The notes beneath the pieces were generated by a model, which saw only the letters and a program-made list of their open reading frames with translations, searched no databases and was not told the origin of the DNA. Below, piece after piece: positions 60,103-64,000 of a DNA stretch of 64,000 nt. This stretch comes from Themeda triandra (Eukaryota; Streptophyta; Magnoliopsida; Poales; Poaceae). The stretch is from the NCBI GenBank assembly GCA_018135685.1, contig JAENPR010000104.1, positions 992,001 through 1,056,000 of the forward strand, read 5' to 3'. Both the position numbers and the translations under genes were made by a program. Positions within the stretch are counted from its first letter, which is position 1. Each line of letters opens with the position of its first letter.

Positions 60103-60813
60103 ACTAGTATAGTGCCCGTGCTAACGCTACGGCTTAATTTTGGGATGTACATGAAAACAACCAAACAACGCCAAGTAACAATATCAGATAAAGTTGCACA
60201 TAAAGATATCTCATTATTACACAACAGAAAAACAAAAACATCCTTTGTGTTTCCTTATCTATTACAAAAAAAATGTTTGATGCTGCATATGCAAGTGGAA
60301 GGCATCACAGTTGTTGTTTCGAGGATGAGACAATCTGAAATTTAATTTGTGTAGAAATCTAGTTGGATGGAGTTGTTGGGCTCTAAAGCGTCTGCAGGGA
60401 TGTCACACACTCACACTTGCAGGGGAGCCAAGCTCAATGCTTATGTTGAAGTTAAACCAACAGTTCTTGTATCAAAGTTAGAACTTGGAACTGAGAAATT
60501 GATGATACCTGAGAGAGCAAACCATTGCCTCTGCCTGCATAGAACAACAACAGTCAGTTAGATGCCCTGGACACGAATTTATGAACTCAATTGACATAAA
60601 AAATAGAGCGGTCCTTTTCTAAAGGACTATACATGTTAATATGGAAATATAAAATAATAAAATGACTATCCATGACTCCATAGTGACATGTAGCAATATC
60701 TTAAGTACAAACTAGATGTAGTTACATCCTCCTATTTCTTATATAAGTTAACATTTTAAACCATTCATATTTATTTGTCATACCCGCGGCAACGCGCGGA
60801 GAATTCACCTAGT
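60103..60813. mobile_element. possible non-autonomous DNA transposon (711 bp)
   Basis: The left end ACTAGTATAGTGCCCGTG and the right end, on the complement ACTAGGTGAATTCTCCGCG, share ACTAG and a CG-rich subterminal block (CTAACGCTACGG against CGTTGCCGCGGG). The pattern recalls a common grass repeat. The terminal match is imperfect and no transposase is present. Confidence 0.45.
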
Positions 60814-60822
60814 TAAAGTATA

Positions 60823-61078
60823 CTCCCTCTACTCAGTTTTATAAGGTAAGAATTTGAATGACATGATCTTTTCAAATTACACTTTGATCATTATTTATTT
60901 TATATTATATTATTTATGCTTATAAACTTATTGTTAGTTAATGAATAGTAAAAATGCTTACAAATCTAACCATATCAATTTTATATTATAATAGTTACAA
61001 AACTGTTAGTCAAATTATTGGTCAAAGTTTTTAAGATATGTTGTGTGTACGCCTTATATATAAAATAGAGGAGGCAGT
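60823..61078. mobile_element. Stowaway-like MITE (256 bp)
   Basis: Starts CTCCCTCTACTCAGTTTTAT; the other end on the complement reads CTGCCTCCTCTATTTTATAT. TA flanks both ends. The interior is AT-rich. Confidence 0.75.
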
Positions 61079-61199
61079 ATTACCATTTTCTAAACAATAA
61101 ATATAATCTTAAAAGCATTTTGAATATAGATCAATTGGTATATTTTTCATGTTCTAAGCTTATATAGAAATGTTGGTCAAAGTTTGTATAAATTGATTA

Positions 61200-62940
61200 T
61201 TTTTTTAGAAAGATGGCGAGAGTTTTGCCAGATTTTTATTAGATGATAAAATAAAGAGAAGGAAAGGTTACAAGACACATACAACTTGAAAAAGCTACTG
61301 GACTACTACTAAAGGGTGGGTGGGTGGGTGGGGGGGGGGGGGGGGGTTACCGAGAAGAAACAACGAGGAAAAACAAACTCGCTGACAAACAAACTAAAAC
61401 AAGGTCCGAACCCCACTACGAGACTCGTCCGATGGACCGCGGTCGCCCTCCAAGCTACACTTCCTATTCTTACACTCGGTTAGCAAGAGTAAACTGGGTG
61501 ATCTCATCTTTGCACTTCATGGCGACTTGGATTGGTTGTAGCGACGTGTGTTGGAAAATTCTCCTATTTCTTTCCTTCCATAAATTCCACCAAAAATAGA
61601 TCATGAATCCATCAAACTTCCTCCTTTGTCTTTTGTCCACCTTTGCCCGAATTTTTTTCCAGTATTTGTATATAGATCCTGTCATTGGTATTGCTTCTAT
61701 CACCGTAAGGTTCAGCCATCCTACTAGATATGCCCACACTTGTTTGGCAAAAGTGCGGTTTAGACAAATATGGTTTGGTGTCTCCGGGTTAGTTGAACAA
61801 AGTTTGCATATTGGGTCATTTGGCCAATTCCATTTGATGAGATTGTTGGCCGTTAACACCTTGTTATGTAACAAAGTCCAAGCGAAAAAAACGACATTTT
61901 AGTTCCGCTTTCGCCCGCCAAATCGGAGTAATTTTACGCTTTAGTATAACTCTCTTAAAACTGAATAAGATATGCACTTTGTGTTGAGTATTCACCATCA
62001 GCCGTTCATCTCCATCTTATCGAGTCCTCACTGTTGTGATCCCTCATGATCATCTGTTCGAAAATCTCTACATACTCATGAATTTCTTATGGTGTTTGAA
62101 TGGGAAGGATGTGGGATATCCATTTGTTCTCTTGAGGCTATTGTAGACTGTTATTTTCTTTCTCTTTGGTTTTCTGAAAAGACTTGGTGCCAAGCTCTTT
62201 GGGGTTCTACCATCGAGCCATGATGAGTACTAGAAGCTTGTTGTCTTGCCATCTCCAATTGTCACCACAGTTGATGCGGCGAACAATTCCTCATCACGAT
62301 TATCGCAGGGCAGGTCTAGCTGATTCCACGCATGCTCCTTATGTTTCCATTTGAACCACAACCATCTTAATCTCAGGGCTCTAGCGAATATCTTAAGGTC
62401 CTCCCTTTGTTTTTGGTCTACATGTTGTTGGCCAATTAACCAATGAATGACCACCGTATACATTCTCTGGGGTCTCTCCTCTCCAAAAAAAACTGCGTCT
62501 CAGTCTATCAATCTTTCTAATTAACCACTTGTGTTCAGGGAATGCAGTCATGTTGTAGATTGGTTGCGACTAGAGAACCGTCTTAACCAAAGTTTCCCTT
62601 TCGGCCGTTGTGAGTAACTTCCCTTTCCAACCTGGTAATCTGACCCCGATCTTATCAATTATTAGTGGTTGTACCTCAATTCTACGCAACTTTCTGATGT
62701 GTAGTGGGAGGCTTAGATATTTTCCGGGAAATTTGCAAACTTCCCCATTCCAAATATGATTATCGTGAGCATGACAGAAGTTGCACGCAAAGGGGATTCT
62801 TGGAAGGGCGAAGAAATATCGTAACAAATGCATAGGCAGGCACCAATTCGCTCCGAAAAATGGGGAAAATAATTGGTGAATACATGGATAACACTCATCT
62901 AGTGGACGAACTTGTGCCACGAATGTCCCAATCATAACAA
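61200..62940 (-). mobile_element. 5'-truncated LINE retrotransposon (minus strand)
   Basis: Three minus-strand coding pieces lie in order. The first (62935-62570) has the C-terminal RT 'maturation' part with YLSLPLHIRKLRR, IGVRLPGWKGKLLTTAERE and LVKTVL. The second (62463-62230) includes RALRLRWLWFKWK. The third (61874-61470) has the zinc-binding RT domain: MLHNKVLTANNLIKWNW, PICKLCSTNPETPNHI and IYFWWNLWKERNRRIFQ. Stops and frameshifts separate them. The 3' end lies near 61200, where the minus strand reads CTAAAAAAATAAT, a possible short A-rich tail. The upstream RT and endonuclease are absent. Confidence 0.85.
61314..61346 (+). repeat. G-rich run with G-quadruplex potential
   Basis: Four GGGT units are followed by a run of about 17 G. 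It lies in the 3' part of the LINE. Confidence 0.9.
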
Positions 62941-63030
62941 GTCATGATCTTGCTCTAGACAGACGTGACCCCGACCCAACCCCGCGTCGCGTCTATGAGC
63001 AAGACCATGACTCGTTACGACTGGGACATT
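62922..63030. repeat. inverted repeat at the broken LINE end
   Basis: The left arm starts AATGTCCCAATCATAACAAG; the right arm on the complement reads AATGTCCCAGTCGTAACGAG. Matching extends about 42 bp to TAGAC. The loop is about 20 bp (CCCGACCCAACCCC). Confidence 0.85.
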
Positions 63031-63212
63031 GACACATTGTCTTATTTGACAAATATTGTCAATCGTGAACCAACTAAGCTCAAAAGATTCATCTCGTGAT
63101 TTAAAACTAAACTGTGTAATTAGTTATTTTTTTACCTACACTTAATACTCCATACATTAGTTTAAAAATTGATGTGATGGAGAGAGAGTAAAAAACTTGA
63201 AATTTTGAGTGA

Positions 63213-63489
63213 GGCCTTGTTTAGTTTCGGAATCCGGCGCCCCGATTCGGCCACTGCTGCTACAGTGAACATTGTAGCAGTTTTTGTTTTTTAGTGCAAA
63301 AAAATGTTCAAATATTGATTAATTAGACTCTAAATGTTAGATCTCGCAATGTATAACAAAACTGTGCAATTAGTTTTTAATTTCATCTACATTTAATCAT
63401 CTACGATTTCTTGACGTTTTTGATATGATGGGGAATAGGAATTCTGCATAGTGAAATTTGGGGAGTGAATTTGGGAACTAAACAAGGCC
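63213..63489. mobile_element. Tourist-like MITE (277 bp)
   Basis: Starts GGCCTTGTTTAGTTTCGG and ends (complement) GGCCTTGTTTAGTTCCC. TGA flanks both sides, a 3-bp target duplication of the Harbinger-related kind. It has no coding capacity. Confidence 0.75.
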
Positions 63490-64000
63490 TGAATCTAAAC
63501 AAGGGACTGCACATGTACAGTGATGTACTGATGTGCTAGCACAGTTCGTCCCTGCCGGCTGGACGGAGCACACAAAGATGCGATTTCCCCTGCCCCCTAC
63601 GGCCGGATAACGGCCCACAGTACGTTGTTGCCACAAAAAAAAAAAACTCCAATCAGAGAGGTGAACTCATACCCTAGCCTCCTAGGTGTTCATCGCAGAA
63701 GTGGCAGAACAGAAGACGCATCATGAACAGTTACGGCTAGAGACTAGGGTAGCTCAGAAGCTGCAACAGTCTTGCAATCTGCTGCAACAGTCTTGCAATC
63801 TTGCTCCGCAGGCAGTGCCTGGATCGGCTCTAGAGTACTAGTCTAGTACTAGTATTGTCGTCGTATAGATATGCCAGGGCAAAGATCAGCAGCCAGTTTG
63901 CATTGCAGAAGCTACGTAAAACATTTGTGAAGTGATGTGGACCGTGGAGCTAGCTAGCGCAGAGACTATGGTTCTACGTATGGGAAATTGAAGGAAGAGC
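63490..64000. other. intergenic end of window
   Basis: No gene recognised. A perfect 21-bp tandem duplication (GCTGCAACAGTCTTGCAATC plus one T) lies at 63760-63801, and a poly-A run near 63635. Confidence 0.6.

Overview
The window is nuclear DNA of a grass (Poaceae). The signs are nested LTR retrotransposons, Stowaway- and Tourist-type MITEs, a PIF/Harbinger element with TAA target-site duplications, GC-rich first exons, and multi-exon plant genes with short AT-rich introns. No bacterial or organellar features are seen. The species cannot be fixed from sequence alone; the MITE types would suit a panicoid grass.

Layout: (1) 1-13473 is a three-level retrotransposon nest. A plus-strand Ty3/gypsy-like element (A; 3' internal part, LTR 2068-3574, PBS-like site) abuts and probably interrupts a minus-strand LTR element (B; LTR 4054-5692, gag-like ORF 3647-4012). 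B in turn sits in the gag region of a decayed plus-strand Ty1/copia element (5693-13473; 3' LTR 11353-13473). (2) 13474-17120 is the upstream region of the main gene, with internal duplications and a probable spliced 5' leader. (3) 17121-27180 is a 19-exon gene for a DEMETER/ROS1-type 5-methylcytosine DNA glycosylase. It carries one apparent 1-nt frameshift, one GC-AG intron, a duplicated splice-acceptor region and two SINE-like insertions in introns. (4) 28323-30561 (minus, 4 exons) encodes a plant coiled-coil protein I do not recognise, tail-to-tail with the glycosylase gene. (5) 31983-33295 (minus, 3 coding exons) encodes 60S acidic ribosomal protein P2. (6) 34584-34793 looks like an orphan GC-rich first exon or the leader exon of P2. 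(7) 35-43 kb is intergenic, with CACTA-like debris, a Stowaway MITE, a hairpin and poly-C tracts. (8) 43414-45006 (minus) is an intronless CYP94-family cytochrome P450 with a TATA box. (9) 45.2-50.1 kb is intergenic. (10) 50387-56598 is a full-length 6.2-kb PIF/Harbinger transposon with terminal inverted repeats, TAA target duplication and two convergent genes (Myb-like ORF1 and DDE transposase), both damaged by frameshifts. (11) 56.6-64 kb is intergenic, with a fold-back array, diverged repeats, MITEs and a 5'-truncated minus-strand LINE.

There is no operon-like cooperation. The host genes have separate roles: active DNA demethylation, unknown, translation, and fatty-acid or jasmonate oxidation. 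The most interesting combination is the demethylase gene lying about 3.6 kb downstream of a heavily nested and probably methylated retrotransposon block, while its own introns and upstream DNA carry duplications and a frameshift. I found no convincing previously undescribed multi-gene system. The best leads are the frameshifted ROS1-like gene, the complete Harbinger element, the fold-backs at 58.3 and 62.9 kb, and the LTR-PBS structure at 3.55-3.65 kb.
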